Source of the DNA: Rhodococcus phenolicus
Lineage (GTDB): Bacteria > Actinomycetota > Actinomycetes > Mycobacteriales > Mycobacteriaceae
Assembly: GCF_001646785.1 (NCBI RefSeq)
Contig: NZ_LRRH01000031.1
Span: 62,001-126,000 of the forward strand
DNA: 64,000 bases
Direction: 5' to 3'
Positions 7,762 through 14,499 of the stretch are shown here, in pieces (position 1 is the first letter of the stretch; every line of letters begins with the position of its first letter). The notes below the pieces were generated by a model. That model did not search any database. It was not told the DNA's origin and saw only the letters and a list, made by a program, of their open reading frames with translations. The position numbers were made by a program, and so were the translations under genes.

Positions 7762-9521
7762 CGGTGCGTCTCCAGCAGGTCCCGCAGTACCGCGGTGACC
7801 TCGTCCGGGCGTTCGAGCGGGCCGCAGTGCCCCGAATCGAGTTCGTGCAGGCCCAACGGGTGCTGCAGCCGCGCGGTGATCGCCCGCGACCGCGCGGGCG
7901 GGGCGATCCGGTCGTGGCGGCCCGCGATCACCACGGCCGGAACCGGAACGTGCGACGGGTCGACGTCGGTCACCATGTTCACCAGCAGTGCTCCGTAGCC
8001 GCCGCGTCCGCGGGCCGAGGTCGCGGCGAGGATCGCGTCGACCTCGCGTCCGATCGACGGATCCGCACCCGCGCCGACCGCGACGTGGGCGAGCAGGTGC
8101 CTGCGCAGCGGCAGGCGGCGTGGCAGGGGTACACGGGCCGCGGGCGCGACCGCACGTGCCACCCGGCGGCGCAGCACGAGGGTGCGTTCGGGACCGCGGA
8201 GGAACCGCACGTGGTCGACGACGGTCCCGGGCGTCGTGTTCACGAGCGCGACCGCCGACACCCGGGCGGCCGCGTCCGTCCGGTACTTCTGCGCCCAGCT
8301 CATCACCGCGATGCCGCCCATCGAATGCCCGGCGACAACGGCCTGCTGTCCGTCCGGGACGGTCGCGGCCAGCACCGACTGCAGGTCGTCGACGAGATGG
8401 TCGAGCTCGTAGCTGCCGCTGCGGGGGGCGTCGCTGCGGCCGTGCCCGCGATGGTCGTACGCGACGACCCGGTAGTCGTCGCGAAGGTCACGAATCTGGT
8501 TGCGCCAGAACTGTGTCGAGCACAAGATTCCGTGTGCCAGCACGATGGTCGGAGCCTCGTCGGGACCGTGGATCTCGGCGTGCAGGCGAGTGCCGTCGGT
8601 GCTGCGCACGTCGACGACCCGTGCGCCGGCCGTCGGCCGCGACCGCGCGTCGTGCTCCGCGCGGCGCAGTGCCCGCCGGGCCTGCGGGACCATCCGTATC
8701 GGACGGGGGAGTCGCGGCAGGACGGTGCGCGACACCGCGGCGAGCGTGCCGAAGGCGAGGTCGTGGTTCCGGCTCCAGCGCACGCCGAGCATCTCGCGCA
8801 GTTCGGCCGGCAGCAGACCGCCGGTGATCAGGGTGAGCACACGTCCGGCGATCGGTCGCGCGGTGTGGTTCCACAGGAAATGGTTGCCCAGCAACGGGTT
8901 CGGAGGCGGTTGCGGCGATCCGACGACCATCAGGACGCGATCGGTGACGTCCGACCGTTCCAGCCTCGTCGCCGTCATTTCCGAGAACCACGTGCGGAAG
9001 CTCGCCCAGTCGGCCGGCATGTCCTGCTCGCGGACTCCGTAGAGCCGGCCCACCTGCCGCATCTCCAGGTAGAACTGCTCGACCTCACCGGGCCGCCAGC
9101 CGCGACCGAGGAGCTTCTGCTGGGTGTACACGCCGTGCACGAGACTCGCGTGAACCCAGTGGAACGCTTCGGGATTCAGCGAACTCCAGCGTGATCCGTC
9201 GGAATTCGTGCCCTTGATGGGGCGGTGCAGGTCCCGGAGCCGGCGCGCGGTGGCGAGTGCCTCCTCCTGCCCGTAGACGACCCCCATGATCATGTCGAGG
9301 GTGCGTAGGGCGCGTCCGTACGGGTCGGATTCGAAGACCGAGAACTCGCGCACCCCCGTGGCGACGATCGGATGCGCGACGTCGAGCAGAAGCCGACGGG
9401 ACGCCCCGAGCACGAACGTCAGGTCGCCGAACACGGACCAGGCCACCGAGCCGGAGCCCAGCGGAGGCGGGTCGGCGGGCGAGGTGTCCGGATCGGGGCG
9501 TGACTCCACCGCGTGTGTCAT
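7758..9521 (-). CDS. Fusion of MpaB-type oxygenase (DUF2236) and alpha/beta hydrolase
   Basis: A 587-residue protein with two domains. Residues about 25-250 resemble the oxygenase MpaB/DUF2236 family (related to latex-clearing protein), including the histidine motifs DLHRPIKG and FHWVHASLVHG. Residues about 300-587 form an alpha/beta hydrolase: oxyanion-region HG at 330-331, nucleophile elbow GHSMGG with Ser400, an acid in AGRHDRIAPP, and the base in DSGHCGPLERP. No signal peptide is visible. It is first in an operon with an LVIVD protein and a DUF305 protein, and divergent from a TetR gene over a palindrome that overlaps its start codon. An oxygenase joined to an esterase-type hydrolase suggests sequential attack on a hydrophobic substrate; this is inference. 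Confidence 0.82.
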   Translation of the reverse strand: MTHAVESRPDPDTSPADPPPLGSGSVAWSVFGDLTFVLGASRRLLLDVAHPIVATGVREFSVFESDPYGRALRTLDMIMGVVYGQEEALATARRLRDLHRPIKGTNSDGSRWSSLNPEAFHWVHASLVHGVYTQQKLLGRGWRPGEVEQFYLEMRQVGRLYGVREQDMPADWASFRTWFSEMTATRLERSDVTDRVLMVVGSPQPPPNPLLGNHFLWNHTARPIAGRVLTLITGGLLPAELREMLGVRWSRNHDLAFGTLAAVSRTVLPRLPRPIRMVPQARRALRRAEHDARSRPTAGARVVDVRSTDGTRLHAEIHGPDEAPTIVLAHGILCSTQFWRNQIRDLRDDYRVVAYDHRGHGRSDAPRSGSYELDHLVDDLQSVLAATVPDGQQAVVAGHSMGGIAVMSWAQKYRTDAAARVSAVALVNTTPGTVVDHVRFLRGPERTLVLRRRVARAVAPAARVPLPRRLPLRRHLLAHVAVGAGADPSIGREVDAILAATSARGRGGYGALLVNMVTDVDPSHVPVPAVVIAGRHDRIAPPARSRAITARLQHPLGLHELDSGHCGPLERPDEVTAVLRDLLETHR

Positions 9522-9548
9522 GAGATTATTGGTATCAAAATAGTCTCA
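9521..9548. promoter_or_regulatory. Palindromic operator between the hydrolase operon and TetR gene
   Basis: TGAGATTATT (9521-9530) and AATAGTCTCA (9539-9548) form an inverted repeat with one mismatch in 10-base arms, separated by 8 bases. It lies in the 44-bp divergent gap and covers the start codon of the minus-strand operon. The size and position fit the binding site of the adjacent TetR-family regulator. Confidence 0.6.
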
Positions 9549-9565
9549 GGTGCGATAGTGGGCGG

Positions 9566-10204
9566 ATGACCCGTCCAGGTGCGCCGCTGCCCAGCCTCTT
9601 CGGGCGCGCGATCGAGCAGATGTCGTCGGCTCCCGAGGCGGACGACCGGGTGTTCGACGCCGCGCTCGCCGTGCTCGCCGAGCGAGGCACGAAGGCCGCG
9701 ACGATGGACGACGTGGCCGCGCGATCCGGGGTCAGCCGCGCGACGCTCTTCCGCCGGTTCGGCGGCAAGGACGCGGTGTTCGAGGCAGCGCTGGCACGCG
9801 CGCTGCGCGGATTCCTCACCGAGATCACCGCGACCTTCCTCGACGTCCCCGATCCGGTGGACCGCATCGAAGCGGCCTTCGTGGCGTGCCTTCGCTTCCG
9901 TCGCAGGTTCGTCGCGGGGAAGTCGGATCCGGCGCACGGCGCCGCGCTGGTGTCGATGCTCTCGGCCGGGGATCCGTCACCGCTCGAACTCGGACGCCGG
10001 TTCGTCGCAGCGCGCATCGTCGCCGGACAGTCGGAGGGTGCTCTGCCTGCCGCGGACGCGGACATCCAGGCCGACGCGATCATCAGGCTGACGCTCAGCT
10101 ATCTGGTGCTCCCGAGTGCCGTGTACGACCTGGACGACGTCGAGGTAGCCCGTTCCGTCGCCCGCCGGGCGATCGCGCCGATCGTCACCGGCATACCCCG
10201 CTGA
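9566..10204 (+). CDS. TetR/AcrR family transcriptional regulator
   Basis: A 212-residue protein with an N-terminal helix-turn-helix: about residues 22-75 contain TMDDVAARSGVSRATLFRRF followed by GGKDAVFEAAL, the TetR pattern. The C-terminal helical half is the expected ligand and dimer domain and is not conserved enough to name a ligand. It is transcribed away from the MpaB-hydrolase/LVIVD/DUF305 operon with an inverted repeat in the shared gap. It is therefore likely to repress that operon and itself. Confidence 0.88.
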   Translation: MTRPGAPLPSLFGRAIEQMSSAPEADDRVFDAALAVLAERGTKAATMDDVAARSGVSRATLFRRFGGKDAVFEAALARALRGFLTEITATFLDVPDPVDRIEAAFVACLRFRRRFVAGKSDPAHGAALVSMLSAGDPSPLELGRRFVAARIVAGQSEGALPAADADIQADAIIRLTLSYLVLPSAVYDLDDVEVARSVARRAIAPIVTGIPR

Positions 10205-10258
10205 GGCTCTGCGCGTTGTCGCGCGAACGTGTCGCCGGTCACTCCCGGCGAATTTTCT

Positions 10259-10273
10259 GTAACCTCTGGTAAC
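10259..10273 (+). promoter_or_regulatory. GTAAC direct repeat, possible response-regulator site
   Basis: GTAAC at 10259-10263 and 10269-10273 are direct repeats exactly one helical turn apart. Direct GTAAC-type repeats have been described for MtrA in some actinobacteria, and MtrA controls cell-wall hydrolases. The assignment is a guess from position and pattern. Confidence 0.3.
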
Positions 10274-10359
10274 GGAGATTGTTAGGGATCGCGGACATGA
10301 GTCGACTTACTGAAACACGTTCCTACATATATGTGATATGAACGTCGGGAAACGGCACC

Positions 10360-10375
10360 GGTGATCGACATCACA
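10360..10375. promoter_or_regulatory. Crp/GlxR-type binding site
   Basis: GGTGATCGACATCACA matches the TGTGA-N6-TCACA consensus except at the first base. It lies about 50 bases upstream of the ribosome-binding site of the peptidoglycan hydrolase gene. Cyclic-AMP regulators of this type are known to control resuscitation and wall-hydrolase genes in mycobacteria and corynebacteria. Confidence 0.5.
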
Positions 10376-10422
10376 ACGTACGGTGAAGTCGTTCCGGGAT
10401 ATGGATGGTGGGGAGTTCGCGT

Positions 10423-11781
10423 ATGTCAGTCGACGCGTCGGCCGTGATCGTTGCGGTGGCTACGGCCGCAAGCGCACTGGTACAGGGAGTCGATATTCCG
10501 ACGGAGATCAAGGAGCAGGTCACACAGGTCATCGAATCGTTCGAGGCGTCCGCGCCCGGCGTCGACCAGCAGGTGTCGGACATGATCGGAGCGCTTCCCG
10601 AGGCGGTGCAGCCGGCAGCACAGCAGGCGGTCACGGATGCCACGAACTCCGTGGCATCGGCGATCGAACCACACCTGCCGCCCGAAGCGGCCGCTGCCCT
10701 CGTGGCACCGCCCGAAGGCGGGGGACCACCGCCCGGACTTGCTCCGGCCGCGCCGGCGCCACGACCCAACCCGTTCTCGGTGACGCCGCCTCCGGCGGTC
10801 GCGACCGGCCCGGTCGCGCAGGCCCCGCCCGGTGTCACCATCGGCGGCATCACGCTGCCGTCCATCCCGGCGATCCTGCCCGGAACGAGCCTGGCCCCGA
10901 TCGGTGCCGTCGCGGTCTTCGCGCCGTGGCTCAAGAAGGCGGGTTCGCTGTGCGACGGGATCACCGCGCCGGTACTCGCCGCCCTGTACTCCGCCGAGAA
11001 CGGCTTCCGCTACGGGCCCACCGCGCCCGTGTCGTCGACCGGCGCGAAAGGTCCCGGCCAGTTCATGCCCGGCACATGGGACGCATACGGCAAGGACGCC
11101 GACGGCGACGGGATCGCCGACGTCCTCGGCATCGCCGATCCGGTGATGGCCTCCGGTGCGCTGCTGTGCGACAACTACAAGCTCATCGACGACTGGAAGA
11201 AGCGCGGCCTGGTCCACGGCGACACCCTCGATCTGACGATCGCCGCATACAACGCCGGTGTGGGTGCGGTCCGCCGCTCCGGCGGCATGCCGTCGGGCTC
11301 GCCCGACTACGAGAACCAGACCAAGCCGTACGTGGCGAAGATCCGGGCCACCGAAGCGGCCTTCGCCCGGCTGCTGTCGCCGTTCCTCGGCCTCGGCCTG
11401 CCCGGCGTCACCGAGACCGGCAACAAGGTCGTCGACCTCGCATTCCGCTTCCTCGGTCTGCCCTACGTGTGGGGCGGTGGCAACATCAACGGCCCGTCCG
11501 GCGGCGGCTTCGACTGCTCCGGTCTCACGTCCTACGCGGTGTACGCGGCGACCGGCATCGCACTGCCGCGCACATCGGAAACCCAGTGGCACATCGGCAC
11601 GGAGGTTCCGCTGGAGCTGGCCCGTCCGGGTGACCTGCTGTTCGGCAACTGGCAGGCGGGGGGACCGGGACACGTCGCCATCTACATCGGCGGTGGCCAG
11701 ATGGTGCACGCTCCCACCACCGGCGACGTCGTCCGTGTCGGCGCGGTCTTCCCCGACATGAAGGCCCGCAGGATCTTCTGA
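10423..11781 (+). CDS. Peptidoglycan hydrolase: lytic transglycosylase plus NlpC/P60
   Basis: A 452-residue two-domain wall hydrolase. After a Pro/Ala-rich linker, residues about 175-310 form a lytic-transglycosylase-like domain: catalytic-Glu region SAENGFRYG, then GAKGPGQFMPGTW and IAAYNAGVGAV. The C-terminal 115 residues are an NlpC/P60 endopeptidase, with Cys in GFDCSGLTSYAV and His in PGHVAIYIGGG. The enzyme should cut both glycan strands and stem peptides. No classical signal peptide is obvious, although the N-terminus (VDASAVIVAVATAASALV) is hydrophobic. I chose the ATG at 10423 because GGGGAG lies 7 bases upstream. A Crp/GlxR-like site precedes it. Confidence 0.85.
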   Translation: MSVDASAVIVAVATAASALVQGVDIPTEIKEQVTQVIESFEASAPGVDQQVSDMIGALPEAVQPAAQQAVTDATNSVASAIEPHLPPEAAAALVAPPEGGGPPPGLAPAAPAPRPNPFSVTPPPAVATGPVAQAPPGVTIGGITLPSIPAILPGTSLAPIGAVAVFAPWLKKAGSLCDGITAPVLAALYSAENGFRYGPTAPVSSTGAKGPGQFMPGTWDAYGKDADGDGIADVLGIADPVMASGALLCDNYKLIDDWKKRGLVHGDTLDLTIAAYNAGVGAVRRSGGMPSGSPDYENQTKPYVAKIRATEAAFARLLSPFLGLGLPGVTETGNKVVDLAFRFLGLPYVWGGGNINGPSGGGFDCSGLTSYAVYAATGIALPRTSETQWHIGTEVPLELARPGDLLFGNWQAGGPGHVAIYIGGGQMVHAPTTGDVVRVGAVFPDMKARRIF

Positions 11782-11790
11782 GAGAAGACG

Positions 11791-11828
11791 CGAGGAAGGC
11801 CCCGACCGAACGGTCGGGGCCTTCCTCG
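11791..11828. terminator. Bidirectional terminator hairpin
   Basis: An 18-bp perfect inverted repeat (CGAGGAAGGCCCCGACCG with its complement, AA at the centre) lies between the convergent wall-hydrolase gene and greA. Confidence 0.8.
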
Positions 11829-11855
11829 TAATCGCTGTGTCTCCGATCGGCAGTA

Positions 11856-11905
11856 CCGGATCAGCCGTGGTACGGCAGCGCCGGATCAGCCGTGGTACGG
11901 CTCTG
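11856..11905. repeat. 25-bp tandem duplication covering the greA 3' end
   Basis: CCGGATCAGCCGTGGTACGGC occurs at 11856-11876 and again at 11881-11901 (period 25). The second copy contains the last codons and stop of greA (AEPYHG-stop on the minus strand). The first is a free copy of the same stop region just downstream of the gene. Confidence 0.75.
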
Positions 11906-12380
11906 CACTGACGAGGGTCACCTTCATGGTGCCGCCGTTGGGCAGGGTGTATTCGCGCGTCTCGCCGACCTTCGCCTCCAGCAGCGCACCGCCGAGCGGG
12001 GAGTTGGGCGAGTAGATCTCGATCTCGTTGCTGCGCGCGCCCTCTTCGCGGGTCGCGATCAGGAACGTTTCCTTGTCGCTCTCGTCGCCGTCGTAGTACA
12101 CCGTGACGACCGATCCGGGCAGCGCGACACCGGAACGAGTGGGCGCAACACCGACCTTCGCGGCACTGAGCAGCTCCTGGAGCTGGCGAATCCGGGCCTC
12201 CTGCTGGCCCTGCTCCTCACGGGCGGCATGGTATCCGCCGTTCTCCTTGAGGTCTCCCTCCTCGCGGCGCTCGTTGATCTCGGCCGCGATAACCGGACGA
12301 TTCGCGATGAGCTGGTCGAGTTCTGCCTTGAGTCGGTCGTACGACTCCTGTGTCAGCCAGGTGCCCTGGGTCTCGGTCAT
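11886..12380 (-). CDS. greA: Transcription elongation factor GreA
   Basis: A 164-residue protein of full family length. The N-terminal coiled-coil carries [20 protein letters not shown] with the conserved acidic tip (D and E residues that reach the RNA polymerase active site). The C-terminal FKBP-like domain includes [19 protein letters not shown]. GreA stimulates transcript cleavage by backtracked RNA polymerase. The ATG has AGGAAG upstream. It is followed on the same strand orientation by DUF4307 and opposed by mca, as in mycobacteria. Confidence 0.95.
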   Translation of the reverse strand: MTETQGTWLTQESYDRLKAELDQLIANRPVIAAEINERREEGDLKENGGYHAAREEQGQQEARIRQLQELLSAAKVGVAPTRSGVALPGSVVTVYYDGDESDKETFLIATREEGARSNEIEIYSPNSPLGGALLEAKVGETREYTLPNGGTMKVTLVSAEPYHG

Positions 12381-12518
12381 CCTCGATCACTTCCTTCGGG
12401 TTGGAGCCCCCGGCTCCGTCGAGAGGCCGCGCACATGCAGCGACCACGACAGCATGGGCCCCTGATCGTTACCCCCACTGGGTGTGGTGAACGGAGCCGT
12501 ACTGCCTACTATGCAGCA

Positions 12519-12549
12519 ATACACGGCCCCAAAGGGTGGAACCGTGTAT
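12519..12549. promoter_or_regulatory. Inverted repeat in the greA upstream region
   Basis: ATACACGG (12519-12526) and CCGTGTAT (12542-12549) are perfect inverted 8-base arms 15 bases apart. They lie in the 221-bp gap between greA and the DUF4307 gene, upstream of greA. It could be an operator or an RNA hairpin; nothing else in the gap was recognised. Confidence 0.35.
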
Positions 12550-12601
12550 CCGCCCATTCTAGCACCAAAGCAGCTCCGGGCACGGAAAGCCGCTGCGTGC
12601 G

Positions 12602-13036
12602 TCAGCGCGGGTGCAGATATTCGGGGACGACGAAGCTGCAGCCGTAGATGTCGCCCATGCCGGGACGCTGCGAGGTCTTGACCGTGGATTTCAGGACGAC
12701 CGTCCCGGTGTCGGACGGCGGGACCAGCACCTCACGACGGCCCGTCTCCTGACCGTCCTTCGACCGCGCCCGGATCACGCACACCGCTTCCCGCGACGGA
12801 TCCTGACGGGTCACCGTGAACTGCAGATCGAGCGTCGAATCGTCCATGACCTCGAAGGTGATCACCTCGGATTCGATCTCCGACGAACCGAACTGCCGGA
12901 ACAGCACGAACGCCAGGATCGCCCCGAGAGCAACGCTGACCGCCGCGAGCACCCACCGCCGGGTGCGGCGCGGCGAACCGCCGCTCGTCGGGTAACGGTC
13001 GGCCGGGTACCTGTCGTTCACGGTGGTGTCGCTCAT
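12602..13036 (-). CDS. DUF4307 domain membrane-anchored protein
   Basis: A 144-residue protein with a short polar N-terminus, one transmembrane helix (about residues 28-48, [20 protein letters not shown]) and an extracytoplasmic beta-rich domain of about 90 residues. It matches the DUF4307 family by position (between greA and mca, like Rv1081c) and by the pattern of a TM helix plus [17 protein letters not shown]. Function unknown. The ATG at 13036 is preferred over an adjacent upstream GTG. Confidence 0.8.
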   Translation of the reverse strand: MSDTTVNDRYPADRYPTSGGSPRRTRRWVLAAVSVALGAILAFVLFRQFGSSEIESEVITFEVMDDSTLDLQFTVTRQDPSREAVCVIRARSKDGQETGRREVLVPPSDTGTVVLKSTVKTSQRPGMGDIYGCSFVVPEYLHPR

Positions 13037-13188
13037 CACTTTTGCTTTCGTACCCGCTGCGCGGGCCCGGGGCCACGGCTGACGGAGGAGTTGTCAGGTG
13101 GAACTATAGGGGAAGGACCGACGCGCCCCGCCTGCGGTGCCGGGCGCGCGGCCGGACGAAGCACACAACGGTGAGGTGGAGGAAACAC

Positions 13189-14067
13189 GTGAGCGGACTA
13201 CGGCTCATGGCCGTGCATGCCCATCCCGATGACGAGTCGAGCAAGGGTGCCGCCACAACGGCCCGCTATGCGGCCGAGGGGAACGAGGTCCTGGTCGTCA
13301 CCCTGACCGGTGGCGAACGCGGCGACATCCTCAACCCGGCGATGGATGTCCCCGGAATCCGCGACCGCATGGAGGAGGTGCGCCGCGAGGAAATGGCCGA
13401 AGCGGCCCGGATCCTCGGTGTGCAACAGCGCTGGCTCGGGTTCGTCGACTCCGGACTGCCCGAGGGCGACCCCAAGCCGCCGCTGCCCGAAGGCTGCTTC
13501 GCGCTCGTTCCGCTCGAGGAATCCACCCGCAAGCTCGTCCAGGCCATCCGCGAGTTCCGCCCGCACGTGATGACCACCTACGACGAGAACGGCGGCTACC
13601 CGCACCCCGACCACATCCGCTGCCACGAGGTGTCGATGGCGGCGTACGACGCGGCCGCCGACCCCGATTACTTCCCGGAGGACGGCGAGCCGTGGAAGGT
13701 CCGCAAGCTGTACTACTCGCACGGCTTCATCCGCCGGCGCATCGAACTGTTCCGCGACGAGTACGAACGGCGCGGTGAGCGCTTCCCGATGGAGGAGTGG
13801 CTCAGCCGGTGGCGCACCGAGCAGGGCGACATCATGGCGCGCGTGACCACCCAGATCACCTGCGGCGACTACTTCCCGCAACGTGACGACGCGCTCCGCG
13901 CGCACGCGACGCAGATCGACCCCAACGGGTCGTTCTTCGCGATTCCCCTGGACATTCAGCAGAAGGTGTGGCCGACCGAAGAATTCGAGTTGGCCAAGAC
14001 CCGCGTGCACACCGTGATCCCCGAGTCGGATCTGTTCGCGGGCATCGAGAACGGACGAGTGCGATGA
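13189..14067 (+). CDS. mca: Mycothiol S-conjugate amidase
   Basis: A 292-residue zinc amidase of the LmbE/MshB fold. The metal motif [11 protein letters not shown] has H12 and D15, and the third ligand lies in [10 protein letters not shown]. Mca cleaves mycothiol conjugates of electrophiles to a mercapturic acid for export and glucosaminyl-inositol for reuse, a detoxification route limited to mycothiol-making actinobacteria. The GTG start at 13189 is preceded by GGAGGA at about 6 bases. Its stop overlaps the start of the next gene (ATGA), so the two are probably coupled. MshB is the main paralogue to exclude; gene order supports Mca. Confidence 0.92.
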   Translation: MSGLRLMAVHAHPDDESSKGAATTARYAAEGNEVLVVTLTGGERGDILNPAMDVPGIRDRMEEVRREEMAEAARILGVQQRWLGFVDSGLPEGDPKPPLPEGCFALVPLEESTRKLVQAIREFRPHVMTTYDENGGYPHPDHIRCHEVSMAAYDAAADPDYFPEDGEPWKVRKLYYSHGFIRRRIELFRDEYERRGERFPMEEWLSRWRTEQGDIMARVTTQITCGDYFPQRDDALRAHATQIDPNGSFFAIPLDIQQKVWPTEEFELAKTRVHTVIPESDLFAGIENGRVR

Positions 14068-14435
14068 CGGTTGGCATGCTGGCGGCGGACGTTCTCGCAC
14101 AGGACCCCGCAGGCCCCGAGTTCGGCAAGGCGTCGCCGGTCGGGCTGGCGCTGATCGTCATCCTGCTCGTCGCGACGGCGCTGCTGATCCGGAACATGAA
14201 CAAGCGACTCGGCAAGCTGCCGGAGACGTTCGAACCCGAACATCCCGAGGCCGACCAGGCCGCGGACGAGGGCACCGAACGGGGTGCAGCCGCCCCCGCC
14301 TCCGGTGCCGAAGCCCAGGGTGCCTCCGGCATCGAAGCCCAGGGTGCCTCCGGTGCCGAAGCCCAGGGTGCCTCCGGCACCGGGACCGAGGGTGCGGAGG
14401 CCGGCGGTACCGAGGTCAGGAGGTCCGAGAACTAG
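14064..14435 (+). CDS. Small single-pass membrane protein with Ala/Gly repeat tail
   Basis: A 123-residue protein. An N-terminal transmembrane segment lies near residues 27-45 ([16 protein letters not shown]), then a basic [10 protein letters not shown], and then an acidic low-complexity tail. The tail holds three 8-residue repeats ([24 protein letters not shown]). It overlaps mca by four bases (ATGA), the arrangement of Rv1082-Rv1083 in mycobacteria. Function unknown; the coupling suggests a link to mycothiol conjugate processing at the membrane. Confidence 0.75.
   Translation: MTVGMLAADVLAQDPAGPEFGKASPVGLALIVILLVATALLIRNMNKRLGKLPETFEPEHPEADQAADEGTERGAAAPASGAEAQGASGIEAQGASGAEAQGASGTGTEGAEAGGTEVRRSEN
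14304..14375 (+). repeat. Three tandem 24-bp repeats within the small membrane protein gene
   Basis: Three units begin at 14304, 14328 and 14352. Units 1 and 3 are identical and unit 2 differs at two bases. In frame they encode G(A/I)EAQGAS. A further partial unit follows. Confidence 0.85.
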
Positions 14436-14499
14436 AGGTCCGGCACGGACGGTTTCCCGTCTGACGACCCGACGGCGCGCGGCGTGGCAGGCTCGAACC

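Noticed and set aside
10205-10422. A c-di-AMP (ydaO) riboswitch before the NlpC/P60 gene
   Set aside because: Such riboswitches often precede wall hydrolases in actinobacteria, but I could not find the conserved core in this 218-base gap.
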